Shown piece by piece: positions 45,101 to 50,765 of a stretch of DNA of 64,000 bases (its first letter is position 1; the number at the start of each line of letters is the position of its first letter). The notes below the pieces were generated by a model that saw only the letters and a program-made list of their open reading frames with translations, was not told the DNA's origin and did no database searches. The position numbers and the translations under genes are program-made. The stretch lies in NCBI GenBank assembly GCA_963763135.1, contig CAVXNJ010000009.1, positions 372,001-436,000 on the forward strand, given 5' to 3'. Source of the stretch: JANMZO01 sp963763135 (GTDB taxonomy: Bacteria > Actinomycetota > Acidimicrobiia > Acidimicrobiales > JANYDT01).

Positions 45101-45358
45101 AAGACCGTGTTGATGATCATCCTCGGCAGCCAGGCCCAGAAGGCGCTCGAGCATTTCCAGCACGACCCGTCGAAGCGTGTGGTCGACGGCATGGTCTTCC
45201 TTGCGCTCCCCGGTCTCTTCCTTTTGGTGCTCAGCATGGTTGGTCGTGACGGCGAGCGCCCGGAGCCCAAGTGGTGGCATCGTTTCGGTGGAATCGTGCT
45301 CCTGGCGATCGTGCTCCACGACAGCCTCGGCTGGTTCCCCTGGATCACCTGGTTCTAA
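39200..45358 (+). CDS. Giant multidomain surface protein with NHL propeller and polytopic C-terminus
   Basis: A 2,052-residue protein; the GTG at 39200 has GGAG 5 bases upstream. In order: signal peptide (hydrophobic 20-36, cut near AHG); two Gly-rich modules (about 60-470); HYR-like domain (473-545) with paired Cys; Cys-rich patch (556-611); six NHL-type propeller repeats (631-952; GNLYVADYGNGRIRKI style); a Thr/Pro-rich stalk of some 340 residues (955-1294); a Ser/Asp-rich linker; two Ig-like domains (about 1354-1557); one hydrophobic helix near 1590-1610; and a polytopic membrane region from about 1700 to the end (roughly eight helices). It is probably a cell-surface binding or adhesion protein. 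No known family covers the whole. It follows the GGDEF-EAL gene by 154 bases. Confidence 0.9.
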   Translation: MSRILGRSFKRLRSLRKKPLFIAASVACIAGVAVTTMPAHGTSISLAPIAQHHFGFSGVADTYTVPTGVCSLAVEVSGASGFGSSDTSHGATVSAVIPVNAGAAFEVRVGERGLEPWTQSVPFNGGGVGSDGNGGGASDIRPAGGDLSSRLVTAAGGGGSTNSSQTGSDAGTPADGGLYSASESSAGPGGAFGEGGSGGAGGGGGGWYGGGTSAIDAGGGGSSHVASGINLLNMRADQFGHGEVDIVDVPCGSAAPQFFGEGTHLYTTPADVCGVTVVANGARGGREFGVPGSGATVVATRLVQTGDVLQVNVGGIGTSAAGGFNGGGHSSAGLGMGGGGATDVRVGDHTLGERMIVAGGGGGVSLASDMVGGNGGYPDGGWANYDTQGNPASGGTQSNGGTVGGLPGIGGDGGSDPWGNIGAGGGGGYFGGGGGFGGPGGGGSSYTDPSGATEQSYGGSNNGSGSVLLIERDCTVAIANQININADSPSGGGTGVSYLIPQATPGAVVSCNPQSNSYFPEGTTTVTCEASWAAHTALTTFDVNVFSPAAPDNWTVCAGEGGTCSFTGTKLVRYGRADFNVLVYATRTDSVECNNSVFGDPMGGWPKQCWISDAEPPASTTTTSTIPGYRDVSTYAGSGVAGYQGGNVLDAQFYAPFGVVTDPYGNTFVSDFGNHVIRKIDADGIVTVFAGSGTPGTLDGTGVNAQLYFPVGLDLDSAGNLYVADYGNGRIRKITPDAEVTTLAGSVNGYADGQGSSAQFWGPTGVAVDGSGNVFVAERYNHRVRKVTASGMVSTVAGNGGNVDVDGNGTSASINDPFGITLDDSGNLFVAEASGNAIRKITPTGDVTTFAGSDVGGRADGHGTQAHFAAPTSIDFGPDGNFYVGDSANNLVRKITPAGDVTTLAGSTWGYQDGPGQTAQFTNTYAVTASTDGHIYVADYDNNRIRRVKAFAGVPPLPPPTTTTTTTTTSTTTTSTTTSTTTTTEAPTTTTSTTTTTEAPTTTTTTEAPTTTTTEAPTTTSTTTTSTTTTTVVPTTTTTTVVPTTTTTTAVPTTTTAVPTTTTTTVPPVTTTTVPPVTTTAAPTTTVLPTTTATPTTAPPTTAPTTTAPTTTATPTTATPTTLNPGTPAVVPLAAPVVNAAPATTKSPVTETTSASSTDTAVPDTTTARASSTPPTTTAVSSTTRNSSPSTTRAATTTTRSPIRSTTTARSATTTTHVPTTTRITTTTRITTTTRNTSTTSTPSTTRPGSATTSTSRATTSSTPTTTSRATTTTTTKSSGATTTSGPTTTPGSSAPDANGDAPGGGNSDSANTPSESSVPGSSNSDVPQDSNSAPDSSATPEGQSPTDTTPGALALSPTGPTNMRFVSPSAAPYDFKTGVPIVLDVSSDAGSPSGSVVVRSGGSDVCVATIANGQATCNANLPLGKHNLTAVFAGDSAFNPAEAHIDGVETIEPGDALEVALNVNVGTVIDGATGYVMGENVDPGTEVVLTVYSTPRELARFTATKEGTFSGEFTLPDGLEDGSHRIVATAVSPDGTTAFGDYGFAVNDGEVSKLQQVTTKVEVPRSEVIKRYPVFKAAAQPKAVMNMQTQVFALLSVLGGTATLTAMGGSGVLGRRGGGGVGSPSRGGPRSGPAGSAPDSGSSEESEEASVSAAGADFVDFDAEVDGIGDRARTWRWPHTGRIDRFSVTAPHRINRFSPLLARVVADSTYLRAMFGSLTLVLPVIGLAFGIGAGINANGTFLPPALAWVLALMVLGVVDAMSGFVGAMTYIATTMVIGGLPTKNGAQSTLGLVALWFAPVLLAASARALRRVRATTLMQHWDRSADMVLGPLFGMLGAQGIVFAQNGLSGRQLPISNSATLIAGTVFGCLVLRFGLETLVSYVYPKRLIEVDSGTPEGTTYTQKIISLVAGVALFVLVGRSFFPMVWQFWFSVGLFAFGTLGGWDRVTDPLPNSRAIFRFFPSTLVKTVLMIILGSQAQKALEHFQHDPSKRVVDGMVFLALPGLFLLVLSMVGRDGERPEPKWWHRFGGIVLLAIVLHDSLGWFPWITWF
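42064..43080 (+). repeat. Thr-rich low-complexity stalk-coding DNA
   Basis: About 1 kb of degenerate ACC/ACG codon repeats (ACCACGACC style) encoding TTTT, TEAPTTT and VPTTTTT units. Direct repeats of 20-30 bases, such as two copies of a segment encoding TTVVPTTTT near 42290-42340, make the tract prone to slippage and assembly collapse. Confidence 0.85.
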
Positions 45359-45375
45359 TTCTGTCGCTGGCACGC

Positions 45376-45403
45376 CTCGGATGTGGCGTTCGTCACATCT
45401 GAG
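45376..45403. terminator. Hairpin overlapping acyltransferase promoter
   Basis: CTCGGATGTG (45376-45385) pairs with CACATCTGAG (45394-45403) with one G-T wobble, 17 bases after the giant gene's stop and just before the TAGTAT box. It may end the upstream transcript, or act as an operator; no T-run follows. Confidence 0.45.
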
Positions 45404-45405
45404 GC

Positions 45406-45411
45406 TAGTAT
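45406..45411 (+). promoter_or_regulatory. -10 box TAGTAT, probable leaderless start
   Basis: TAGTAT lies exactly 6 bases before the ATG at 45418, which supports this ATG over the GTG at 45415. Confidence 0.5.
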
Positions 45412-45417
45412 CGGGTG

Positions 45418-46515
45418 ATGTCAGCCGTACGGACCGTGCGAGACCTCGTGTCGACCCCCGTGCGTCGACTCGCGCACGATACCGATCGGATGACGGCCTA
45501 TACGAAACTCGGCCTTCGTCCGGTGTACCGGGCGCTTTATCCGGTCAAGGTCATCGGCCAGGAACACATCCCGGTCGACGGCTCGGCGATCCTCGCGGCG
45601 AACCACATTTCGTTCTTCGACACCGTCGTGCTGATGTTCGGGGTGCGGCGGGTCACGCGTTTTATCGGCAAGGCCGAATACATGGACAGTTGGAAGACCC
45701 GCTACGTGTTTCCGGCGCTCGGGATGATTCCGATCGAGCGCCAGGCCGGACGTCAGGCCATGGCCGCACTTGACACCGCTGCCGCGGCGCTCCGCCGCGG
45801 CCAGCTGCTCGCGATCTACCCCGAGGGAACTCGGTCGCGTGACGGCCTTCTGCATCGTGGCCATACCGGTGTGGCTGAGCTGGCCATCGCCACCGGGGCC
45901 CCGATCGTTCCGATCGGACTCGTCGGGACCGATTTGATCCAGCCCATTGGCTCCCGCGTGCCGCGACCGTTTCGTCCGGCCGTGATGCGCATCGGTCTAC
46001 CGCTCTCACCCGATGACTACGGCGGATCGAAGCGTCGTCGACGCCAACAACTGACGGGCGACCTCATGGAGGCCATCCGTTCACTCAGCGGCCAACCCGT
46101 TTCGCCTGACTTCGCGAGTGATGAGCCTCCGGTCGTTCGAGGTGGTTCGGAGAGTGTGTACGAGGTCTTTCGGGTTGTCGGGGAGAGCAAGCTCGATTGG
46201 CAACGGGCCGTGGGTCGTGGTGTCACCGACGCCTGTGAGCGCTGGGACGATGCCCGCGTTGGTGAGGTCAAGGCGTTGCGGTGCACGATCGACGAAGGCG
46301 GCCGGATGAGTTTCGTGGCCGAGGTGAGCGTCTCGATAAAGGTCCGCGACGGTTCATTGCAATCCCGGGCGGTCGACACTTCGATCTCGACGTCGACGTT
46401 GGGCGGCACCGTGTCATCGGAGTCGGGCGCGCCCGTCGGCGCCCAGGTCAGCATTGCGGAGCCCGTCATCGATCTCACAGCTCACGAGCTTGAACTCAAG
46501 GAGAAACAACCATGA
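45418..46515 (+). CDS. PlsC-type acyltransferase fused to a dodecin domain
   Basis: A 365-residue protein. Residues about 40-220 form a lysophospholipid acyltransferase with the catalytic NHISFFD (H62, D68) and YPEGTRS (136-140) motifs and PIVPIGLVG. Residues about 245-310 (SVYEVFRVVGESKLDWQRAV...GRMSFVAEVSVSIKVR) match the strand-helix-strand-strand pattern of dodecin. The position of the flavin-stacking Trp of classical dodecins is Val (ARVGEV), as in the SecE2-type actinobacterial dodecins. A low-complexity tail follows. The stop overlaps the start of a free dodecin gene as ATGA, so fused and free dodecin are made together and may form mixed shells at the membrane (inference). Confidence 0.88.
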   Translation: MSAVRTVRDLVSTPVRRLAHDTDRMTAYTKLGLRPVYRALYPVKVIGQEHIPVDGSAILAANHISFFDTVVLMFGVRRVTRFIGKAEYMDSWKTRYVFPALGMIPIERQAGRQAMAALDTAAAALRRGQLLAIYPEGTRSRDGLLHRGHTGVAELAIATGAPIVPIGLVGTDLIQPIGSRVPRPFRPAVMRIGLPLSPDDYGGSKRRRRQQLTGDLMEAIRSLSGQPVSPDFASDEPPVVRGGSESVYEVFRVVGESKLDWQRAVGRGVTDACERWDDARVGEVKALRCTIDEGGRMSFVAEVSVSIKVRDGSLQSRAVDTSISTSTLGGTVSSESGAPVGAQVSIAEPVIDLTAHELELKEKQP

Positions 46516-46736
46516 ACGGCAGTGTTTACAGGGTCATTGAGCTGATCGGGTCGAGCAGCGAAAGTTGGGAGATGGCAGCCCAAAATGCCGTGAAGGTCGC
46601 GTCGAAGTCCTATGCAGACTTACGAGTGGCGGAGGTTGTCGAAATGGACGTGCTGATCGAAAACGGCAACGTGATCGCCTATCGGACCAAACTGCGGCTC
46701 AGCTTCAAAAGCGCCGACGACTCCATCCCGGGCTGA
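46512..46736 (+). CDS. Dodecin, SecE2-like
   Basis: A 74-residue dodecin: VYRVIELIGSSSESWEMAAQ, a helix, then DLRVAEVVEMDVLIENG and a closing strand YRTKLRLSFK. Dodecins assemble into 12-mer hollow spheres. Classical ones store flavins through a Trp that is missing here (RVAEV), so it is more like the calcium-binding Rv0379/SecE2 type; ligand unknown. The ATG lies in the stop of the acyltransferase-dodecin gene, so translation is coupled. It is convergent with the oxidoreductase gene 23 bases downstream. Confidence 0.9.
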   Translation: MNGSVYRVIELIGSSSESWEMAAQNAVKVASKSYADLRVAEVVEMDVLIENGNVIAYRTKLRLSFKSADDSIPG

Positions 46737-46759
46737 CCCGTTCTGAAGGGGTGGCGCGT

Positions 46760-47764
46760 CTAATGATCCTCTCGGACCCGGATGAGCCGCTTGCCGATGG
46801 CGTCACCTTTCATCATGCCGATGAGCGCCGCCGGGGCCTGTTCGAGGCCATCGACGATGTCTTCGTGGAATACCACCTCGCCGCTTCGAAGCCATGGTGC
46901 CACCCTCGACTGGTACCCGGCCAGCTTGTGGACATGGTCGTAGATGATGAAGCCGGTCATGGTCATGCGCTTGGCGAGCACGGCCCCCAACCCTTTGATT
47001 CCGGGGTCGGACGTCTCGTTGTATGACGAGATCATCCCGCAGACCGGTATACGTGCAAACGGGTTCGCGTGGCGAAGCGCGGCCTCGAGCGTTTCTCCCC
47101 CGACGTTGTCGAAGTACACATCGATGCCGTCCGGGCAGTGCGTAGCGAGCGCCTCATCCAGAGACATGGTTTTGTAGTTGAATGCCGCGTCGAACCCGCA
47201 GGTGTCAAGAACAAAGTTCACCTTCTCGTCGCTGCCCGCGGACCCGACCACCCGGGCGCCGGCACGTTTTGCGAACTGCCCGGCCAGTTGCCCCACCGCG
47301 CCCGCGGCCGACGAGATGTAGACCGTCTCCCCAGGTTCGGGCCGCCCGAGTTCGATGGCCCCGATCCACGCGGTCAGTCCCGGCATTCCAAGTGCGCTTA
47401 TGAAATGACTGACGCGTCCGAGGGAAGGGTCAATGTGGTTGAGACCCTCGCCCCGGGGGACCACCGTGCGCTCGGCCCAATCGAGAAATCCCCACACGTA
47501 GTCGCCAACGTGGAAGCGGGCATTGTTCGACGCTGACACCCGCCCGACCACCCGGGACACGATCGGCTGCCCGACCGTGAAACCCGGCGCGTAGGACGGG
47601 CCCTCGTTCATGCGCCCGCGGAGGTACGGGTCGAGCGATATGTAGATCGCATCGACGGCAACGGCCTCGGGCCCGATCGGAGCATCCGGTACCTGCTCGA
47701 GCGAGAAGCACGATTCATCGACCCAGCCGACAGGCCGCTTCGCCAGGACAATGCGGGTATTCAT
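46760..47764 (-). CDS. NADP-dependent MDR oxidoreductase (enone/prostaglandin reductase type)
   Basis: A 334-residue zinc-free medium-chain dehydrogenase/reductase. The N-terminal SLDPYLRGRMNEGPSY, LGMPGLTAWIG and the NADP site SSAAGAVGQLAGQFAKRAGARVVG place it with the CurA/leukotriene B4 dehydrogenase-like enzymes, which reduce alpha,beta-unsaturated carbonyls with NADPH. The ATG at 47764 follows a TAGCCT box by exactly 6 bases. The physiological substrate is unknown. Confidence 0.92.
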   Translation of the reverse strand: MNTRIVLAKRPVGWVDESCFSLEQVPDAPIGPEAVAVDAIYISLDPYLRGRMNEGPSYAPGFTVGQPIVSRVVGRVSASNNARFHVGDYVWGFLDWAERTVVPRGEGLNHIDPSLGRVSHFISALGMPGLTAWIGAIELGRPEPGETVYISSAAGAVGQLAGQFAKRAGARVVGSAGSDEKVNFVLDTCGFDAAFNYKTMSLDEALATHCPDGIDVYFDNVGGETLEAALRHANPFARIPVCGMISSYNETSDPGIKGLGAVLAKRMTMTGFIIYDHVHKLAGYQSRVAPWLRSGEVVFHEDIVDGLEQAPAALIGMMKGDAIGKRLIRVREDH

Positions 47765-47770
47765 AGCTGA

Positions 47771-47776
47771 AGGCTA
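47771..47776 (-). promoter_or_regulatory. -10 box TAGCCT, probable leaderless start
   Basis: TAGCCT lies exactly 6 bases before the ATG of the MDR gene, with no ribosome binding site. Confidence 0.45.
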
Positions 47777-47907
47777 CCGAGGCTCGTGGCTGACGAACCA
47801 ATGCCCTCAACCAAAACGCCAACCAAAACGCCTTTACCTAACGCCTCAATGGGGTGCCGAACTGATCTGGCCCCAAACCGTGTCGGCAGCGGGCAAACTA
47901 GAAGGCG

Positions 47908-48777
47908 ATGTGGTTACCCTGGAAACCGGCCGTGCTGATGGCCATTGCATGCCTCCTGCCGGGGTTCTGGTGGCGCAACAATGTCGGGGCTCGACTCCGG
48001 GTGACCGCGGCCATGGCCAGGGAGACCGCTCTCGTACTGTCGCTCTACGCCATCTGGCAACTCGCCGGTTCACTTTCGGTCATGCAGGTCGATGGGGCCG
48101 AAGCCCGCGGTCGACGGATCGTGAGCATCCAAAACACGTTGCACCTGCCGAGTGAGGTGTCGCTGCAAAAGCTCGTGTTGCCGCATCCGCTCTGGGTGCA
48201 GTTCTGCAACGGGTACTACGCCATCATGCACGCGCCGGCCCTGGTGATGTTTCTCATCTGGGCATTCCTGAACAATCGAAAAACGTATGCGCGCTGGCGA
48301 ACCACCATGGCCCTGAGTACGGCGGCCTGTCTGGCGATCCAGTTGATTCCCGTCGCTCCACCCCGCATGCTCACCGACCTCGGCTTCGTCGACACCGCTG
48401 CGATGTACAAGCAGTCCGTCTACGCGGCTCTGGGTCGTGGCATGGCCGGCCAGTTGGCTGCCATGCCGTCGGTACACGTGGGTTGGTCGCTGATCATCGC
48501 CTTCGGCACGTGGCAGATCACGAACCGCTGGTGGCGCTGGGTGGGAGTCGTACATGCCGTCGTGACGATCCTTGTCGTATCGGCCACCGCCAACCACTAC
48601 TGGATGGACGGGATCGTCGCCGCGATCCTGATCGCGCTCGCGGCAGGGCTGCAGCGTGCCGTGCGTCTTGCGGTAACCGTCGTGCGGCCCGAATCGGCCA
48701 ACACGACTGAGCATCAAATCGTCGATCTGCAAGGGGAACTGACCCTGTTGTCGGAGTCGACGGTTGAGGTTGGCTGA
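47908..48777 (+). CDS. PAP2-superfamily membrane protein (Aur1-like)
   Basis: A 289-residue polytopic membrane protein with about six hydrophobic helices. The phosphatase motifs MPSVHVGWSLI and ANHYWMDGIVAA correspond to the second and third PAP2 motifs with their two catalytic histidines, in the arrangement of the inositol-phosphoceramide-synthase-like PAP2_3 subgroup. It may move phospho-head groups or dephosphorylate lipids at the outer face of the membrane. AGAAGG lies close before the ATG. Its position near a PlsC gene suggests a lipid-metabolism cluster. Substrate unknown. Confidence 0.85.
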   Translation: MWLPWKPAVLMAIACLLPGFWWRNNVGARLRVTAAMARETALVLSLYAIWQLAGSLSVMQVDGAEARGRRIVSIQNTLHLPSEVSLQKLVLPHPLWVQFCNGYYAIMHAPALVMFLIWAFLNNRKTYARWRTTMALSTAACLAIQLIPVAPPRMLTDLGFVDTAAMYKQSVYAALGRGMAGQLAAMPSVHVGWSLIIAFGTWQITNRWWRWVGVVHAVVTILVVSATANHYWMDGIVAAILIALAAGLQRAVRLAVTVVRPESANTTEHQIVDLQGELTLLSESTVEVG

Positions 48778-48830
48778 CCGTCGGCTTTGACCGCACGGGG
48801 CGGGCCGAGTGTGGACAACCGCGGAATGGA

Positions 48831-49292
48831 TTACAGAATCGTGCGAACCTCGCGGGAACTGTGCTCTTCGAGTTCCGAACACGTCGCCAACTCGCGACGC
48901 ACCGCTTCGTCGGTCACGCCCTTGGCGACGGAGCGCCACGCGTTTGCTCCCTGCAGCTCAGCGTCGGCCTGCATCCGGAGCTGGTCCATGACCCCGACTC
49001 CGTCGAACGCTGCGTAATAGATCTCCCGGGCCTGGGGGAGGAGCGATCGAAGCCGGTCCAGTTCTCCCTCGCTGGCAGCAAACGCCGCCTCGATGCGGTC
49101 AGCGATTTCGTCTTCACGACCGGCACATCCGAGAAGCAGATCCCGGTGTTGGGGTAGTTGTTCGGCCCACGCCCGGTACCGGTCAGCTGCGGTGCGCTCC
49201 AGCATGGCGAGAAACCGCGGGCGAACCGTTGCATCGACCTGACCGAGCACGGGCAGCAGAAGGGCACCAAAGTTCGGGGTCTCCATGGTCAT
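48831..49292 (-). CDS. Protein of unknown function, helical (153 aa)
   Basis: I do not recognise a family. The 153 residues are mostly charged and helical (LERTAADRYRAWAEQ, REDEIADRIEAAFAAS, ELDRLRSLLPQAREIYYAAF), without signal peptide or membrane helix; two short Cys-containing spots are present (GCAGRED, ATCSELE). The ATG at 49292 follows a TAGAGT box by exactly 6 bases. It starts 9 bases after the stop of the heme-binding-like gene on the same strand, but with its own promoter. Confidence 0.65.
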   Translation of the reverse strand: MTMETPNFGALLLPVLGQVDATVRPRFLAMLERTAADRYRAWAEQLPQHRDLLLGCAGREDEIADRIEAAFAASEGELDRLRSLLPQAREIYYAAFDGVGVMDQLRMQADAELQGANAWRSVAKGVTDEAVRRELATCSELEEHSSREVRTIL

Positions 49293-49298
49293 CGCCGG

Positions 49299-49304
49299 AC
49301 TCTA
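49299..49304 (-). promoter_or_regulatory. -10 box TAGAGT, probable leaderless start
   Basis: TAGAGT lies exactly 6 bases before the ATG at 49292. It overlaps the stop codon region of the upstream gene. Confidence 0.45.
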
Positions 49305-49739
49305 ATTCACTGAACCTTCGACGTACGAGGTGAGCTTTTCCACGGTCGCCTGACACAGCGCGATGTCGACGTCTTCCGGGAGCCCGCTCACGGCAACCGC
49401 TCCGATGCATTCGCCTCCCACGATGACCGGGATGCCACCGCCCCATCCGATATATCGAGAATCCCCGAAGTAACTGATGTCGTGGCCGTCTTCGGCTCGA
49501 CGGACCCGCTCGCCCACACTCTTTGAGGGGCTTCCCAGGCGGGCGGCCGTGAATGCCTTGTTCTGGGCAATCTGCAGGGAGCTGATGCCGGCACCATCCA
49601 TACGGAGGACCGAAATGATCTCGCCGCGAACGTCGGCGACCGCAATCACCGCCGCTTCCCCGCGTTGTTCGATGGCCTCGACCAGGGAGTCGATGGCGAA
49701 GCGGGCGTCGCGGTGGCCGAGGGTATGAAGAGCATGCAC
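49302..49739 (-). CDS. GlcG/HbpS-like heme-binding protein (DUF336)
   Basis: A 145-residue protein of the GlcG/HbpS family: EAIEQRGEAAVIAVADVRGEIISVLRMDGA, the KAFTAARLGSPS helix and GGIPVIVGGECIGAVAVSGLPEDVDIALCQ are characteristic. HbpS of Streptomyces is an octameric heme-degrading or heme-binding redox sensor partner; many homologues have no known role. There is no signal peptide. The GTG at 49739 follows TAGAAT by exactly 6 bases. It is divergent from surE. Confidence 0.88.
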   Translation of the reverse strand: MHALHTLGHRDARFAIDSLVEAIEQRGEAAVIAVADVRGEIISVLRMDGAGISSLQIAQNKAFTAARLGSPSKSVGERVRRAEDGHDISYFGDSRYIGWGGGIPVIVGGECIGAVAVSGLPEDVDIALCQATVEKLTSYVEGSVN

Positions 49740-49745
49740 AGGCGG

Positions 49746-49751
49746 ATTCTA
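49746..49751 (-). promoter_or_regulatory. -10 box TAGAAT, probable leaderless start
   Basis: TAGAAT, close to the TATAAT consensus, lies exactly 6 bases before the GTG of the GlcG/HbpS-like gene. Confidence 0.5.
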
Positions 49752-49813
49752 AAGCTGACACAGTGTTCTCGGGGTCGCCACGGCCTGTTTCCCGAATGGC
49801 CATCTGAAGTGGC

Positions 49814-49819
49814 TACCGT
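49814..49819 (+). promoter_or_regulatory. -10 box TACCGT, probable leaderless start
   Basis: TACCGT lies exactly 6 bases before the GTG of surE. Confidence 0.45.
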
Positions 49820-49825
49820 CTTGGG

Positions 49826-50662
49826 GTGCGAATTCTGGTGACCAACGACGACGGTATCGATTCAACCGGGCTGCATGAGCTCGTCAAAGCGATGAGTTCG
49901 CTCGGTGAGGTCGTGGTTGTGGCTCCCGACAGTGAGTACTCGGGAGCGAGCGCATCCGTGGGCGCCCTCCATCTCATCCATCCGGAAGTCCGGAAGACCA
50001 CGGTCGAAGGTGCGTCGGAGGCGTACACGGTGAGTGGCCCGCCCGCGCTGTGCGTGCTGTTCGCCCGCATGGGGGTTTTCGGTCCGCTGCCTGATCTCGT
50101 CGTGTCGGGAATCAATCCGGGAGCGAACGTCGGTCGCGCCGTGTATCACTCGGGTACGGTCGGGGCCGCCACCACCGCCCGTAGCGGCAACATTTCCGGC
50201 GTTGCCGTCAGCCAGGAGGTAACCGGCTTCGGGATCGAGGGACAGGGATGGGACGACGCTCTGGCCGGTCAACTGTGGGGAACGGCGGCCGCCGTCGCCA
50301 AGGTGGTCGTCGCCGCACTGATCGAATCGATGCCTGAAAAAGCGGTCGTACTCAACGTCAACGTACCCAATCTTCCGATCGACCAGATCAAGGGATGGCG
50401 CTACGCCGAGGTCGGAACGACGGTGCCACGAGCCATGCAGTCGGCGGCACTCGAGCCCCGACCCGGCCACGACGGGTCGTTCTGGGTCAAGATGTCGTAC
50501 GGTGAATCCGTAACCCTTCCGATCGAGGAAGACGGCGGCGCGGTTGCGGCGGGTTATGTGGCCTTGACCTGGTTGAGCCGTTTCCGGCATGAAATCGCCG
50601 ATGGTCTCGACGACACCACCGTAGGTCGGGCGCTCGACGCGATGGTCGGGGCGAATCCTTAA
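49826..50662 (+). CDS. surE: 5'/3'-nucleotidase SurE
   Basis: A 278-residue SurE, a metal-dependent nucleoside-monophosphate phosphatase linked to stationary-phase survival. The metal ligands D8 and D9 (LVTNDDGI), S39 (APDSEYSGASAS) and N97 (VSGINPGANVG) are present, and the length is at the upper end of the family. The GTG start has a leaderless-type -10 box. It is divergent from the GlcG/HbpS-like gene. Confidence 0.95.
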   Translation: MRILVTNDDGIDSTGLHELVKAMSSLGEVVVVAPDSEYSGASASVGALHLIHPEVRKTTVEGASEAYTVSGPPALCVLFARMGVFGPLPDLVVSGINPGANVGRAVYHSGTVGAATTARSGNISGVAVSQEVTGFGIEGQGWDDALAGQLWGTAAAVAKVVVAALIESMPEKAVVLNVNVPNLPIDQIKGWRYAEVGTTVPRAMQSAALEPRPGHDGSFWVKMSYGESVTLPIEEDGGAVAAGYVALTWLSRFRHEIADGLDDTTVGRALDAMVGANP

Positions 50663-50704
50663 CCCGATCCTCATATGCATTGCCGTCGATCAGGCGGATC
50701 GGGT
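50662..50704. repeat. 9-bp inverted repeat between surE and surface protein gene
   Basis: ACCCGATCC (50662-50670) and GGATCGGGT (50696-50704) are perfect complements around a 25-base spacer. The left arm touches the surE stop. It could be a weak terminator or a regulatory dyad for the next gene; there is no T-run. Confidence 0.4.
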
Positions 50705-50765
50705 AAGTACGCTCGCAGTGCCCTTCTGCGCAGAATTTGCGCCACGGCTACTCATTGGAGAAACC

